A stretch of 64,000 nucleotides of DNA from Aplectana chamaeleonis. Taxonomy: Eukaryota > Nematoda > Chromadorea > Rhabditida > Cosmocercidae. The notes beneath the pieces are model-generated. The model was not told where the DNA came from. It worked only from the letters and a program-made list of their open reading frames with translations, and ran no database searches. Shown here in pieces: positions 22,758-34,079 of this stretch. The stretch is from contig JAPDOI010000107.1 of NCBI GenBank assembly GCA_029168955.1, positions 806,001 to 870,000 of the forward strand, written 5' to 3'. The position numbers and the translations under genes are program-made. Numbering within the stretch: the stretch's first letter is position 1; the number at the start of each line of letters is the position of its first letter.

Positions 22758-23364
22758 TGATTTTTAAGACACCCACAAGACCTCGATGCGAAGCCTCCGC
22801 CGAGTGGAATATAAATGCCTTCGTCATAATAAGGGATATCGAATAGTGGTTTGTTAAAGGTAGGGTTCGCGATAGAAACGGATGTCGTGCTATCCCCAAG
22901 AGAAGGTAGTTCTGGGCATCACAAAAGTGAAAGTAAGTGGAAATTTGGAGACAAAACGCTCGACAACAGGCTATTGCGTGGTGTCCGCCCTCCCCCAATT
23001 ATCAAGAATTCTATAGAAGCCTGTTTTCCCATCTTTTACTTTGCTTCTAAAATAGTTTCTGAGCGTTTCCAGAGACTACTGAGTAATTTGAGAGCAAAAT
23101 AAAGAAACAGATCAAGAAGCATTTCTAAAGTCTAGCTGATTGGGGGGGGGCGTGCGGACAACTGTAATTAGCCGTTCTACCTGATTTTGGGCTTTTCCGG
23201 GCAAACTTTCCTTTTTTCGCTTATTTTTACTCTTGTGATGATCGAATGTACATTCTCATGTAGAGAGCTCAAAAGTCACGTTTATCTTTGAGTGTTATGG
23301 AGGTGGTCGAGAAACGCGTGGTCGAGAAAAAACCCCAACTGACAGACCGCTAACCCTTGCATCA
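22758..23364. other. Unassigned stretch before the Penelope-like element
   Basis: No gene was recognised. The 5' part of the Penelope-like element may extend a short way into 23290-23364 but is too decayed to follow. Confidence 0.35.
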
Positions 23365-23369
23365 TAGAG

Positions 23370-24652
23370 TCTTTCGACGTCGCAGCCCTGTATACTAATG
23401 TCAGCAATGACCAGGCAATGGAGACTGTTTTAGAGCTTCTCAATGAAAATCAAGGCTCCATAAACACGTACGGTCTGTCAATTGGCCAGCTGATGACACT
23501 TTCCAGGAGTGCCTTAAAGGCAGTGTTCACGATATATTTCACTCACTATATCTCCACGGTTTACGGAAGGTCTGGTGCCCTCAATAGCCCGGTATGTTCA
23601 AAAAGAAGGCGAAAGCTTCGTTTTTAGGCCAAATACGCCCTCCCTTGTTTACGTTGATTTTTGAGCGTGGAGGAATTGACGGTTATGAAGGATGATGCCT
23701 ATCAGTGCAAGCAAGCGATCAGCACACTTATCAGCACTTCATTGACTTGATTATTCCTGTAATCTGAGTGTTCATTTATTCACAACGAGCAGGCGGACCG
23801 GTATAAGTAGGCCCAACGGGATAACTTTCAAAGCCGTTTTTATTGAATTCTGGCCCGTTTTCGCTGCTTTCTTCGACCCTATCCCCTCCAGCGTCCGCCA
23901 GCTTAGTGTTCCACACTGTAACCTCGAGAACAGGATTCATCGTGAACACTGCCTTTAAGTGCAACAACTTTAGGTGGTCGAGACAATATTTCAAGAAGGT
24001 CAGAGGTCTAGCCAAGGAACAGCGCCTAGCTCTAACATTTGCCATAGCTTTCATGGGAATAGTCGAATCTCCGGTACTGGCACAGCTGCCAATACTGTAG
24101 GTACATAAACCACTATTTCGTCGTATGTCCTACACAGGAGGAAATGGACCAGTGTTTTGATCTCATTAACAGTCCGTCCGGTAATATAAAATTCACACGG
24201 GAAAAACCGATGCAAAATTGGCTACCTTTTTGAACGTCCAGGTGAATTTTTCAGAGGGCAGGTTCTCAACAAAATGGTATCGTAAACCTAGTAACAAAAA
24301 AATAATTGTCCATTTCCAACCAGCACACCCCTCTCAAACAAAACGGGCTGTTGTCACAAATATGTACCGCTCAGCGAAATGTGTTTATACCGGAGAAAAC
24401 GAACGTAAAGTATCTGTTCAAATAGCGCATGAAATTGCGGCCTTGAACGGTTCTCCCACCAGTTTGGTCTCACGCAGACCCAGGGGTTCAGTCGCGCGCC
24501 GGGAAGAGCAGGGTACAGCGATTGAAGAAAGAATTCCCTTGGAAATGCTCTTCATTTCTGATGAAGTGAGCAGATCTCTGAGAAAATGTCTAAACAAAGG
24601 TGGTCTTGAAAGCACTGTAGTCATCGTTGATACCCCCCCCCCAGTAACCTAA
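23370..24652 (+). pseudogene. Penelope-like reverse transcriptase pseudogene
   Basis: The pieces in order are: SFDVAALYTNVSND with LELLNENQGSINTYGLSI (23370-23490); then T9; then CNNFRWSRQYFKKVRGLAK (from 23960); then a region where the catalytic Y-x-D-D box should stand but reads RYINHYF (24099-24119), so both catalytic Asp codons are AAC and CAC (24108-24113); then FLNVQVNFSEGRFSTKWYRKP (24225-24290) and later KRAVVTNMYRSAKCV. Single-base losses in T runs (near 23500 and 24230) shift the frame, and a stop lies at 24098-24100 in one register. The copy is certainly inactive. Confidence 0.85.
23518..23954. mobile_element. TTAA element T9 inside the Penelope-like element
   Basis: It begins AGGCAGTGTTCACGATATAT and ends CATCGTGAACACTGCCT, with TTAA at 23514-23517 and 23955-23958. 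Removing the element and one TTAA joins 'caggagtgcc', TTAA and 'gtgcaacaac', which reads ECLKCNN, the expected polymerase sequence. This shows that TTAA was the duplicated target. Confidence 0.92.
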
Positions 24653-24942
24653 AAACCCGCCTCATACAAAACCGTCTGTATGACCGCATTTGCACAACTG
24701 CCAATTGTGTGGTCTGTCCTGCTGGTAGAGGGGGGAATTGCACTACATGCGGTGTGGCCTACATGATCTCGTGCCAGCTGTGCGGTGAGCAATACATTGG
24801 GGAGACATCGCGGCCGCTCCATGTTAGAGTGACGGAGCATATGGACGGTGAAGATAAGCTGTGGGCGTCAAAAGTTCTGGGGTGTCACCGTGTTAACGCC
24901 CACCACGGCGACGAATATCCAATCAAAGTTGAGATTTTATAG
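24653..24942 (+). pseudogene. Penelope-like GIY-YIG endonuclease domain
   Basis: The frame reads NLKTRLIQNRLYDRICTT, then a Cys-rich CVVCPAGRGGNCTTCG, then AYMISCQLC, EQYIGETSRPLHVRVTEH. The GIY-YIG core is the AYM...YIG pair followed by the Arg of RPLHVRV. A run of ten C (24633-24642) lies where this domain should join the polymerase frame, and the register changes there. The frame ends with TAG at 24940-24942; recognisable tail sequence continues in another register. Confidence 0.85.
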
Positions 24943-25080
24943 GGCGAGAAACTGACACACCCGCGAGAAAGACCCTGGAGGCATTTTGGATCCAGGCGAA
25001 CGATCCGAAAATCAGCCGGAAGGAGAATGTCTGTATATAGCCAGAGAGCAAAAGCCCTACCTCAGACTCGCATTCTAACG

Positions 25081-26670
25081 TCTTTCTTCACCACTGGCGT
25101 CAGCTTCCTAATGTTGTAAAGATAGAATAGGTTGCTTATGATCAGACAAATCGACACAAGTGACGAGGCAACGGAACCCAGTGGGCGAGAATCGGCCATC
25201 GTGTTGATAATGCATTTCGGGGCACCAGGTGGCAGAGGAGATCTCGGATTTCCGGTCCAACTCATTGCCTTGTTGAAAGCCGACCACGTCGGTGAGAGAT
25301 TCAAGAACGATTGATTCAAGAACGTCGAGGGGTAGCGGCACCATCACCGTTCCGCTTCAACAATTCGTTCTATGGTGTGATTCTCCTAGCGTGCTTTCTG
25401 ACAAGGTACGGTTATCTCCAGGTTTCTTCACTTTTGACGACGTTTCGAAAATAGAGTTTTCCGAATTAAGTAGAGTTTAGTCGACATTTGACGGGATAAG
25501 CGCATTTCTGATTTTCTTTGAAGACGGCGACTCCGCCGAAAGCCAGTAAAGCCATCTGCCAACCTCGTGTCCGAGTTCAAACAGAAAAATCATAGCGACT
25601 TTTTGACGCCAGTTTCCCGGTTTCGCCCATTTCTGGCAAATCCCAGGAAACCATTCTAAATCATTTCTGGGTGGTAGTAAACTTGCGATCAGTGACATCA
25701 AATTGTCTTACTTATTCACTCATGTGATGGATCTTCGTGAGAACCGGGTAAGAGTCTTGATGGTTTATTCCTACCTCATCCATGCACGCTAACCTTAATT
25801 TGTAGATTTCATACATAAGAGTAAAGAGCAATGAGTTACTCGCGAGTCTCGGAAGTATTTATTTGGGTCCGAAAAAGCACATTTGAATATTCCAATTCGA
25901 CTTTGGTATCGTGAGCCCGTTCAAACTTCGGAACGGGGTTTTCAATGAACTCGGCATTGAATATGTGGTTAGTAGACATGGTTAGATCAAATCGAATCTG
26001 TACGAATAGTCGTTTAGAAATGTAGCAGCAAATTGCAAATGTGATCTCGATTTCAGAAGTTCATGAAAGTAGAATCAGGAGAAGCTGTTAATGCGCGATG
26101 AACGGCTTAATGCTACTAGTCCACTCAGTAGAATGAGACATCGAATCACAACAATTATTGGAAAATAAAATGCTTTCAGTTTTGAATCACTCAAAATTCA
26201 GTTCGAAGTATCATAGTATCATACAGGCTATAAAACGACGAAATTCACATGGTTCCTATGCGTGCTGGTGCGGAGCGGATGTTAGAGACAGCGAGAAAGC
26301 GGAGGGCAGACGGAGGCCTAGGCGTCGGGCGCGCCGCTCGCGCCTCGAATGATGTGGATTACGACGTTTTATAGAGGGTTCTATCGAAGTATAAGTATAA
26401 CGCTACTTTTGAAAAATAAGTGTGCCAGCAGTAACATGCTTTTCCGGGAAACAAACGTTATTATGAAAAGTTGTTGGATGTCGAGCAAGCAGCATATAGA
26501 CTCACATCGTTTAGCAAGTAACCTTCATGACATGAGTTCATCCAGTTTTCGAGATTTTCTCAACTCACTTGCGAGCCAAGCCTAGCAAAATTTTGAGCAT
26601 GGCTCCCACTTCTGGAATTTGAGACTTTTGGTCAAAGAAACGTTTGCGATCAATACCTAGTCTCATAAAG
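25081..26670. other. Mostly unassigned; R2 repeat copy near 25490-25700
   Basis: The R2 part is similar to 6590-6700. Short frames elsewhere (25062-25480, 26158-26585) show no family resemblance. No RNA gene was recognised. Confidence 0.35.
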
Positions 26671-26672
26671 GT

Positions 26673-26924
<252 letters not shown>

Positions 26925-27035
26925 TAGACCCACACGAATTCCGCCAAAACGCCAAGACCAATGCTGAGCGATCCTAAGTAGCCAGAGTGCACAATCTTGC
27001 CCCTCATAGTGTAAAAAAATTGTTTTGTCGCTTAA

Positions 27036-27553
27036 AGGCAGTGGTCACGATGAAAAACGTCCTCAAAAAAAGCTACAAAAATCAGCTTAGATCGAAAACA
27101 GCTGGAAAACTATGAAGGTAGCACGGTGAAAAACGGGCTAGAATTAGAGTTTCTAAGGCCCAAAGATGTCAATTCGTGCACACGTGCACAGCTCCTCCCA
27201 AAAAGATCGCAGTCTCATGCCGAGCAGTCAAAAATCATCGACATTCAGAGGAAGAAATAAATGCGAATTTACCTAATAAAAGCAGTTGAGCAAAGAAAGA
27301 CAGCACTCCAGTCAATGTTAATTGATTGAGATTCAATTTCGAGCCAGCTGATGTTCTTGATATTAGAGATCATCAATGCCGATGATGTGGAGTAGGCTCG
27401 TCCACCATCAGAAGACAAGAAAGTTCAGGCTTCAAACGTGGCCCAAAACAGCGGTATTTTCGCGACTTTTTCTTATAGGTCCTACTACTCGAAACCTAGA
27501 AAAGAGTTTGGAGAGGCAAAGAAGGCAAGCATATTTGATCGCGACCACTGCCT
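27036..27553. mobile_element. TTAA element T10 (first of a three-element chain)
   Basis: It begins AGGCAGTGGTCACGATGAAA and ends GATCGCGACCACTGCCT. TTAA is at 27032-27035 and a shared TTAA at 27554-27557. It is homologous in inverse orientation to T18 (39349), including 'atgttcttgatattagagat'. Confidence 0.9.
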
Positions 27554-27557
27554 TTAA

Positions 27558-28017
27558 AGGCAGCATACACGCTCGAAAACGTATTTGAGATTACAACGGA
27601 AATGGAATGGTATGACTTAGAACACAACGCCTACGCATTTTGAAGCGTCAAAAACGACCCACAATGCCGTTACAGGAGTAGCAAGTTTGGCCCCGCCCGT
27701 ATTTTCACGCCCCTTGTATTTGCCATTTTCCTCCAACGCAGGGTTGCTGGGTCATCTTCGCCGTCGGTACTATTGGTGAATTGCCTAACAAGTGAACCAC
27801 ACACGTCACTGACGGCGAAGATAACCCAGCAACCTTGCGTGCACGAAAAAGGAAAATTTAGGGGGCGTGAAAACACGGGCGGGGCCAAACTTGCTACTCC
27901 TGTAACGGCACTGTGGGTTGTTTTTGACGCTTCAAAATGCGTACGCGTTGTGTTCTAAGCCATACCATTCCATTTCCGTTGTAATCTCAAATACGTTTTC
28001 GAGCGTGTATGCTGCCT
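27558..28017. mobile_element. TTAA element T11, palindromic (second of chain)
   Basis: It begins AGGCAGCATACACGCTCGAA and ends CGAGCGTGTATGCTGCCT. It shares TTAA with both neighbours (27554-27557, 28018-28021). Almost the whole element is an inverted repeat ('aagtttggccccgcccgt' and its inverse; 'cagcaaccttgcgtg'), with a short unpaired centre near 27775-27808. T23 (56620) is a shorter relative. Confidence 0.9.
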
Positions 28018-28021
28018 TTAA

Positions 28022-28496
28022 AGGCAGTGTTCACTATGAGAATCGTTTTTCCGCCTATCTTGAAGACGGTCCCATGCTGATTCCAATATTTTTGGAATCG
28101 TACAAGACCTTCTGGGAACGGAGTTATGGTCCCTCAAAAATTGAGCTAGGGAAGCATGGTGGGCGAGTTGTCCGAGGCTTGTAACTTCCGTCTTTTGCAG
28201 CCGATGTATGCGAGCTGACCTGAGTAAAGAGAGAAGTTGGGAATAAAGGGAAGAACGGGGCCATTGATCGGAAACCATCGCTCATCTGACAATCTCGAGC
28301 ATTCATTTGTTCACGTCGGTGGGCTTGGAAAGTGCATCTGAGGTGTGACGAGCTGAAGAATGTCCAACTTTGGGGCCGTAGGGGACCGTTAGGAGCTCAT
28401 TTTTCTTAGTTTTTTCAACGTCAGGGTTGCGCTAGGCCCCGCAGCTGCCGATCTCCACGAAAAAGACAGACATGGTTTTTATCGTGGACACTGCCT
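28022..28496. mobile_element. TTAA element T12 (third of chain)
   Basis: It begins AGGCAGTGTTCACTATGAGA and ends TTATCGTGGACACTGCCT, followed by TTAA at 28497-28500. It is a close relative of T19 (39614) and T17 (35638), for example 'cttgtaacttccgtcttttg'. Confidence 0.9.
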
Positions 28497-28500
28497 TTAA

Positions 28501-30190
28501 GCACCATTGAATTCACCCGTCCGTCAGGAATAATAGGAAAGATTGTAGCCTCAGTCGTGTTCATCTCGGATATTCACAGCGGACTGGCCGCACACCAGAA
28601 AGTTGGCCATCCCATGCTATTTTCACGCTTGCAGACATTTGGCTGGGCAAGCAGCTCGCACCCGGACAGCTCGCATGCGGTCAACCAATGAGCCCAGTTG
28701 GCGATCCGGTGGCATGGCGGTAATCGGAGGTCAGTTCAGGAAGACTTCCTCTGAAACGGTTCGAAACAGATCATGCTCGACACAAAGCTTCTCGTGAGGT
28801 TGCACTTTAGAGACCACTCCAGTTTATCCACTCTTTTTCAGCCGCATGCGTTTCTAACAGCAGAAAGCGCTGCCATCGCAGAGCAGTAGCGGCACGTGCT
28901 GCAGGTATTGAGGGATTGAACTCTAGTCGCCACTGGAGTTCAACCCTCCTTTTTTAAAGCAAATCCTGTGAATAGGGAGGAAACTCGGAAAAATTTTCTC
29001 TGCTGGGGCAAGGTAAGGTCCTTGTCACGATCTGCAGCAACGAGTTCGTCCTCGTCATACACAACAAGGAAGTTTTTCCGCCGTGGACCTTGAAAATGAT
29101 CCCTTCAGCGTCAGAAGTCAACGTACAGGAATTGGCTCGAGGTCACCTCCTAGGACATGCCTCAAACGGCTACCTGCCCTTTCAGTTGGGATGGGCGTCT
29201 TATTCAAAGTGTATCCGAATACGACTGGCGAAGCATGCGGTCGGCGTGTGTGGCAAGCCACTGTCTTTGTGCCGCTCTCGAACGAGCATGCGAAACGATA
29301 GCGGGCCCTCGCAGCCGCTGACTACGAGCGAGGCCAACTGAGCCGATCAATCAGCTCTGCAGCTGAAGGGGGAAGTGGCACGCGACGGCCGCTCGACACG
29401 CACACCGGCCGCATGGTTTTTCAGCCTCAATTGAACTCACTTTACCACCACTGCCCTCGTAGAAGAATGCAGAGCAACGTTTCCTCGTACCGGCAGAATC
29501 AAAAACTGATTGAACTTGGCAACAAAATGGTCAGCTCCATGTTTGCGGTGAACTGTTCTGCAACCTACGCATTACGTCATAAACGGTGAAGCTTACTGTC
29601 GATCCCAGTGGGTAAGTATACGGCAAGTATCGCAGTGGTTCGATACATAAGTACATTGTGTAAACAAGAATATGTTGGAAAAAGTTTTGCAAAACGTGAA
29701 AGATCAGAAGTGCTCTCCAAGTGCAACTCCATTTAAAAGGAGTCAGAAGAAAAAACATCATCCATATCCTATACAATTATAGAATGAACACAAGTAGGTA
29801 CGTACGTATGTCAATTTCCAAATCACCTTACAATTGGAACACGGAGATTTGTGTGAGTGTTTGAAAGGAGGCGATTCGGAACTCTTGGATTCAGACGGAA
29901 ATCTGAAATGCTTGAGAGAGTAGTTCGTGGAACTGCTAATGGATTGACAATCCGTCCAGTGGTTCATGCGTACATAATTCACGCCTCCAATCCTGTCGTC
30001 ATGTTCAGCGACGATGGTTCTGATCAAAGATGAAACAGAATATTAGATCCTGCATGCACACTAACACCCTTGATTGGGTTGAAATGCGTAAATAGACTCG
30101 TAAGGTTTCGACCAACAACGCCAACGCAATTGTAAGCACCGAACAAGAGCCAGAATCCTGAGTTGTCACCCCGCACAGCCATTTCCCTAT
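28501..30190. other. Unassigned stretch, locally G+C richer
   Basis: 28560-29460 is visibly richer in G+C than its surroundings and has overlapping frames on the plus strand (28603-28797, 29083-29341), but I recognise no domain. 29460-30190 is AT-rich with no signal. A decayed host exon cannot be excluded. Confidence 0.3.
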
Positions 30191-30572
30191 ACAAGGGACG
30201 ACCCCCCCCCCGGGGAAGGAGACGTCCTGAAAAAAGTTCTTCTGAGAGTTGTGGGGGGTGGATAGAGTAACAATAATCTATGTTCGGTTTTTCCTAAGGG
30301 CCATCCGGTAGAGCGAAAAATTGGAAAAACATGAAAAATTAGGGGGCGCATTCTCTTCAGACGTCCACCATGGCTTTCGGTTTTTTAGAAGAGAAAACTG
30401 GCTGGCTACAATATCTAACACCCATCTACCTCAATATGCTTTATTTGGATCAGTATGGAGAAAAACAAAATTTCGACTTTTTTTTCGCCATATACTCACT
30501 CGCTCACTCACCCTCAAACTCCAGATAATCGAAAAAAATTCAGCGTGATCAAGCCAAGTTTAGTAGTTTTCG

Positions 30573-30932
30573 ATGAAGGATCGGCAGGTGTATAGGACAA
30601 CCGATTGTCGCCTTCTGAAAATGAAAACTGCGGCCATGATGATAATTTTCAAGAAAGGGTTCATCGCTTTGCTTATTACAATGGCAATGCTTTTTCCTCC
30701 AATGATTCGCAATCGACTTTTATGTGTTCAAGAAAGGTGTTCTCTTTTACTCAAGCTAAATAATACAAAGTTAGAAGATGCTCACATTACAGTATTTCTC
30801 GATGAGCCCGAAATGGCAGCACAAGAAGAAGAGAAGGATAATATTTTGAATAAGGTGAGGAAATGCTCATATACTACAGGGATTCACGCCATAGAAACCA
30901 TAAATCCAGTAAGATTGGAAAAATCAAGTTAA
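30573..30932 (+). CDS. Unrecognised 119-aa open frame inside the inverted-repeat element
   Basis: ATG to TAA, 119 codons. A hydrophobic stretch (residues about 20-45, with ALLITMAMLFPPM) is followed by a charged part with DEPEMAAQEEEKDNILNKV. I recognise no family. It may be a remnant of an element protein or a captured exon, or chance. Its position between the inverted arms is the only contextual support. Confidence 0.2.
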   Translation: MKDRQVYRTTDCRLLKMKTAAMMIIFKKGFIALLITMAMLFPPMIRNRLLCVQERCSLLLKLNNTKLEDAHITVFLDEPEMAAQEEEKDNILNKVRKCSYTTGIHAIETINPVRLEKSS

Positions 30933-30989
30933 AATGTGGATGAGAAACCTCGTGGATAAACAATCGAATAAATGTAAAACAACTTTCCC

Positions 30990-31060
30990 AGAAAATGCAT
31001 TGCGGGAATCAAACCCGCAACCCCAGCATCCCTTCGTACCGTCAAACCTTGTGTAGGGCA
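30990..31060 (-). other. tRNA-like arm (B-box-like sequence)
   Basis: On the minus strand the sequence reads GCGGGTTTGATTCCCGC, a perfect 5-bp stem with a 7-base loop, close to the conserved T-arm and internal promoter B box (GGTTCGANTCC). Upstream, GGTTTGACGGTACGA loosely resembles a D arm. The spacing is about 7 bases too short for a normal anticodon arm, so this is at most a tRNA-derived relic. Confidence 0.3.
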
Positions 31061-31278
31061 ATTTTATTGTAACTAAATGTGTGCCAAACATATGAACTCA
31101 CTCCAGTTGCTCCGAGTAGGGGTTACAGGTAGTTTCATACGATTTTTTCTTTTTTTCTGGAATATTGGAAGGCCCTTAGGAAAAACCGAACATAGATTAT
31201 TGTTACTCTATCCATCCCCCACAACACTCAGATAAACTTTTTTCAGGACGTCTCCTCCCCCGGGGGGTTGTCCCTTGT

Positions 31279-31914
31279 TAGTGGAAAAATGTTGTTAATA
31301 CTGATAGCAAAAGAAAAAAAAACATGAGAAAAAGCCGATCGTCGGAGCAATAACATTATGAGGTGAGAGTCGATAAATAATCCACGTCTTATGCTTATAG
31401 TTAGAAGACAACATAGGGATATGGGCATTCCTAAATGTGCGGAAAGCGCGGATCGCACTGATACATTGCGTTCCTCAGTGAGTGTTGGCGCAAACTCGGT
31501 GCGCTTATGTTATAACCTACGTGCACCGAGTTTGCGCCAAAGTCCATTAAGGAACGCAAAGTACCAGTGCGATCCGTGTCGACTCACAACCGCTAAAATT
31601 AATAACGAGACTCGGGAAAGGGGTGGATAACTCGTCGTGAAAGAGCAGAAGCTGTCTAATAATGCAAATCGTTCGGCACAACGTCAGCAAGTGTGACAAG
31701 GTTGCACGTGATGGTGAACTACCGGCCTTCCAGAGAGAAATGTGGAGAAAAATCTCGAACGCTGGTCACAAAACGATAGCAACAATTAAAAAAAGTACTG
31801 AAATGCAACAATGGCGTTCATGAATACATTATTAGGGGCTAAACGTCAAACAAATTTTCAGACTACATGAAATTTGCGCCACGATCCGTTATTGCATCCC
31901 GCGCTCTTTTAATG
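31279..31914. other. Mostly unassigned; palindrome P9 at 31450-31582
   Basis: The palindrome pairs 'gttggcgcaaactcggtgc' with 'gcaccgagtttgcgccaaa', and further out 'gatcgcactgatacattgcg' with 'cgcaaagtaccagtgcgatc'. It shares its core with 16742-16832. No gene was recognised. Confidence 0.55.
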
Positions 31915-31918
31915 TTAA

Positions 31919-32387
31919 AGGCATCGTAAGCGCTGAAAACCACTCATCGTTTTTTTGGGTTTTTTGAGTTTGAATCATTGGCTGGGCCCGCCTGAGCACG
32001 TGGGTAGAGTTTTTAGGGTCAGCGACACATCATTGGGAAGATATGGGTGATCGAATGCCTCGAATTCCACCAAAAGAGGCCGGATTTCCGACAGCCATGT
32101 GACCTCAAATGAGAAAATAAGGTAGCTCATCAACAAATGATACCTCACCTTCCACTCCACTCATTTACGCGATATAGCTTGTTGAGAAGCTTCTTTCTTT
32201 TTCATTTAATGCCACATGGCTGTCAGAAGGCCGGCCTCTTTTGGTGGAATTCGAGGCATTCGATCACCCATATCTTCCCAATGATGCGCAGGTGACCCGA
32301 GAAACTCTACCCACGTTCTCAGACGGGCCCAACCAACGATTCAAACTAAAAAAAAACGGTGAATGGTTTTCAGTGCGTACGATGCCT
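31919..32387. mobile_element. TTAA element T13, AGGCATCGTACGCG sub-family
   Basis: It begins AGGCATCGTAAGCGCTGAAA and ends TTTTCAGTGCGTACGATGCCT (read without the first T, 20 bases). TTAA is at 31915-31918 and 32388-32391. The whole element is an inverted repeat centred near 32155 ('gatgggtgatcgaatgcct' type arms). Confidence 0.9.
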
Positions 32388-32391
32388 TTAA

Positions 32392-33361
32392 GATTTCAGA
32401 TGAAAGTGTTCTTTATCTTCCTCCTGAGTCCTGACTGGCCATCAACTTACTGACAAGTTTTCAAAAGCTGCGGATGTTGAGCATTTGCAAACTAGTATAG
32501 GTTTTACCGGGACAAACACATGATGTTTCGGGTGGAACGACGGCTCCCCCAGACATATGTAGTCACGCCATCATCACTTGATATCTCGGGAAAAACGGCG
32601 GACTTTCCGGGCAAAGGGCCATTTCTCAAACGAGGGGGCTTTGTGAAAGACATCTGTGGCTATCAGAGAGCCTTTGGATCCTGCACCCCGTCAACTAGCG
32701 GGTGGCGCACACGGAGGAAATTCACTGACAGCCACCCGTCAGTGGTAAAATAGACTTGCAACATCCTGGGGATCCTCTGGAGAGCGGCTCAACGTTTGAT
32801 AAAAACGGCAGGACCTGAAGTGCCTTCTGACCAACTCGTAAATTAACTCATTCAGACTTCGGAAGCTGCTGCGTGTGAGCTACCTGCTAGAATGTAGGTA
32901 AAAGATGGAGGCTCAAATGAAATCATCGGCGTAAAATAAACAATGACGAAAAATTGCGAAAAGGTCGAAATCGTTCATCTCAGTGACCTCGAATGATCCC
33001 CTGATGACTTGATTGGACGGTTATGAATTAATGAGATTTATTATAGTCAAGATCTGAAATGCAATACATAAGTGCATTCACTCTCGAATTTTTTTGTAGC
33101 TAAAATAATAAGCACTCTTTCAGGTGAGGAGTTGAATATTCAAATGTGTTCCCGAATGGATGAAATAGGAACCTCTTCCATTCTGATAACGAGACCGGAT
33201 GAAGAGATGAACTCGCACTTCAGAACTTTTGGCCTGTTATCTGACAAAGCCAGTCTCAATCCGACTTGACGGCACAGAATACCCAGAAAATTATTTTTCA
33301 GTTCTTAGGCTGATCTTGAAGTAAGTCACACGCTTATCACAGGGGTATCTCTGGAATCGTC
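32392..33361. other. Unassigned stretch
   Basis: I see no gene, RNA or element end. Short frames at 32520-32753 and 33072-33269 have no family resemblance. Confidence 0.35.
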
Positions 33362-33364
33362 TTA

Positions 33365-34002
33365 GGCCCCCGTCATAGTCGGTGGATCTACTGAGTACCA
33401 CAGGGTCGATACGCACCGAATTCGTGGGAGACGGGTGCAAAAAATTCAACCCACTGAGTCCGTCTGCGACCGTCTGGTGCCCACCGCAATCCCCCCGGTC
33501 GATACTGATGGTTCTCATCAGGGATGAGCGGAATAAAAATATGAAATTTCGGAAATCGGTTTTCGGGTTTCGGAACAGAAAAATTCTTTTCGGGTTTCGG
33601 AAATCGGGTGCGAAACGCCTGAAAATGCGCGGAAATGCGGTTTTCGGAACGCGAAACGCGGAACTCCGTACAAGGGCGGGGCCAATGCACCGACTGAGTT
33701 CCGCTGCGTCCCACTCGAAATCATCCTCGCCCCACCTGGTCGATATAGGAGTTTCTCACGTGATTTGGGCGCATTTTCTTTGGCCGACTGCGACCTGCCG
33801 AATCCCGCTGCATCTCGACTCTCGTCGTCTGCGCTCTGCCCCACCTACAGCTGCCGCTGAATATCGATTGCGTGTTTCGCAGAGGAACTGGGTGGAGCTG
33901 GGGGCAACTGGACTCTGTCGGTTGCAGACGGTCGAGGACGGTTTTTTCCGTCTCGGACTAATTCGGACTCAGCAGGTTTTTCGACGAAGTTTGACGGGGG
34001 CC
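33365..34002. mobile_element. TWA-flanked element with GGCCCCCGTCA ends
   Basis: The left end GGCCCCCGTCATAGTCGG and the right end TTTGACGGGGGCC are inverted, flanked by TTA (33362-33364) and TAA (34003-34005). The interior holds TTTCGGAA-rich low-complexity sequence (33545-33660) that starts after CAGGGATGAGCGGAA, a hAT-like end, suggesting a nested decayed insertion. The 207-aa frame across it covers repeat sequence and is not a gene. Confidence 0.6.
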
Positions 34003-34079
34003 TAAGACCCCCTATGAACAGAGTTACGTCTACTCAACGATGCGTATATTCTGACGGTAAAAAATTGACGGGCGAATCG

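Larger units (their letters stand above)
23365..25080 (+). mobile_element. Penelope-like retroelement, truncated and split by T9
   Basis: Reverse transcriptase sequence is followed by a GIY-YIG endonuclease domain, the arrangement that defines Penelope-like elements. The copy is 5' truncated: it starts near the FDV-ALYTNVS motif of the polymerase. It is split by a 437-bp TTAA element and carries several small frameshifts. The C-terminal tail (LEAFWIQAN, about 24975-25005) is also recognisable in a shifted frame, so the 3' end is near 25080. Confidence 0.85.
30191..31278. mobile_element. 1.09-kb inverted-repeat element
   Basis: The left end ACAAGGGACGACCCCCC and the right end GGGGGGTTGTCCCTTGT are inverted and continue for about 110-120 bp, through 'acgtcctgaaaaaagtt', 'taacaataatctatgttcgg' and 'ccttaggaaaaaccgaacat'. 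The flanks read TATA and TTAG, so a TA duplication is possible but not clear. The interior contains the frame at 30573 and a tRNA-like arm at 31002. Confidence 0.75.

Noticed and set aside
30990..31060. Functional tRNA gene
   Set aside because: Only the T arm is convincing; the anticodon arm is too short and the acceptor stem cannot be paired.
33382..34005. 207-aa plus-strand frame
   Set aside because: It spans both terminal repeats and an inner low-complexity insert of an inverted-repeat element.
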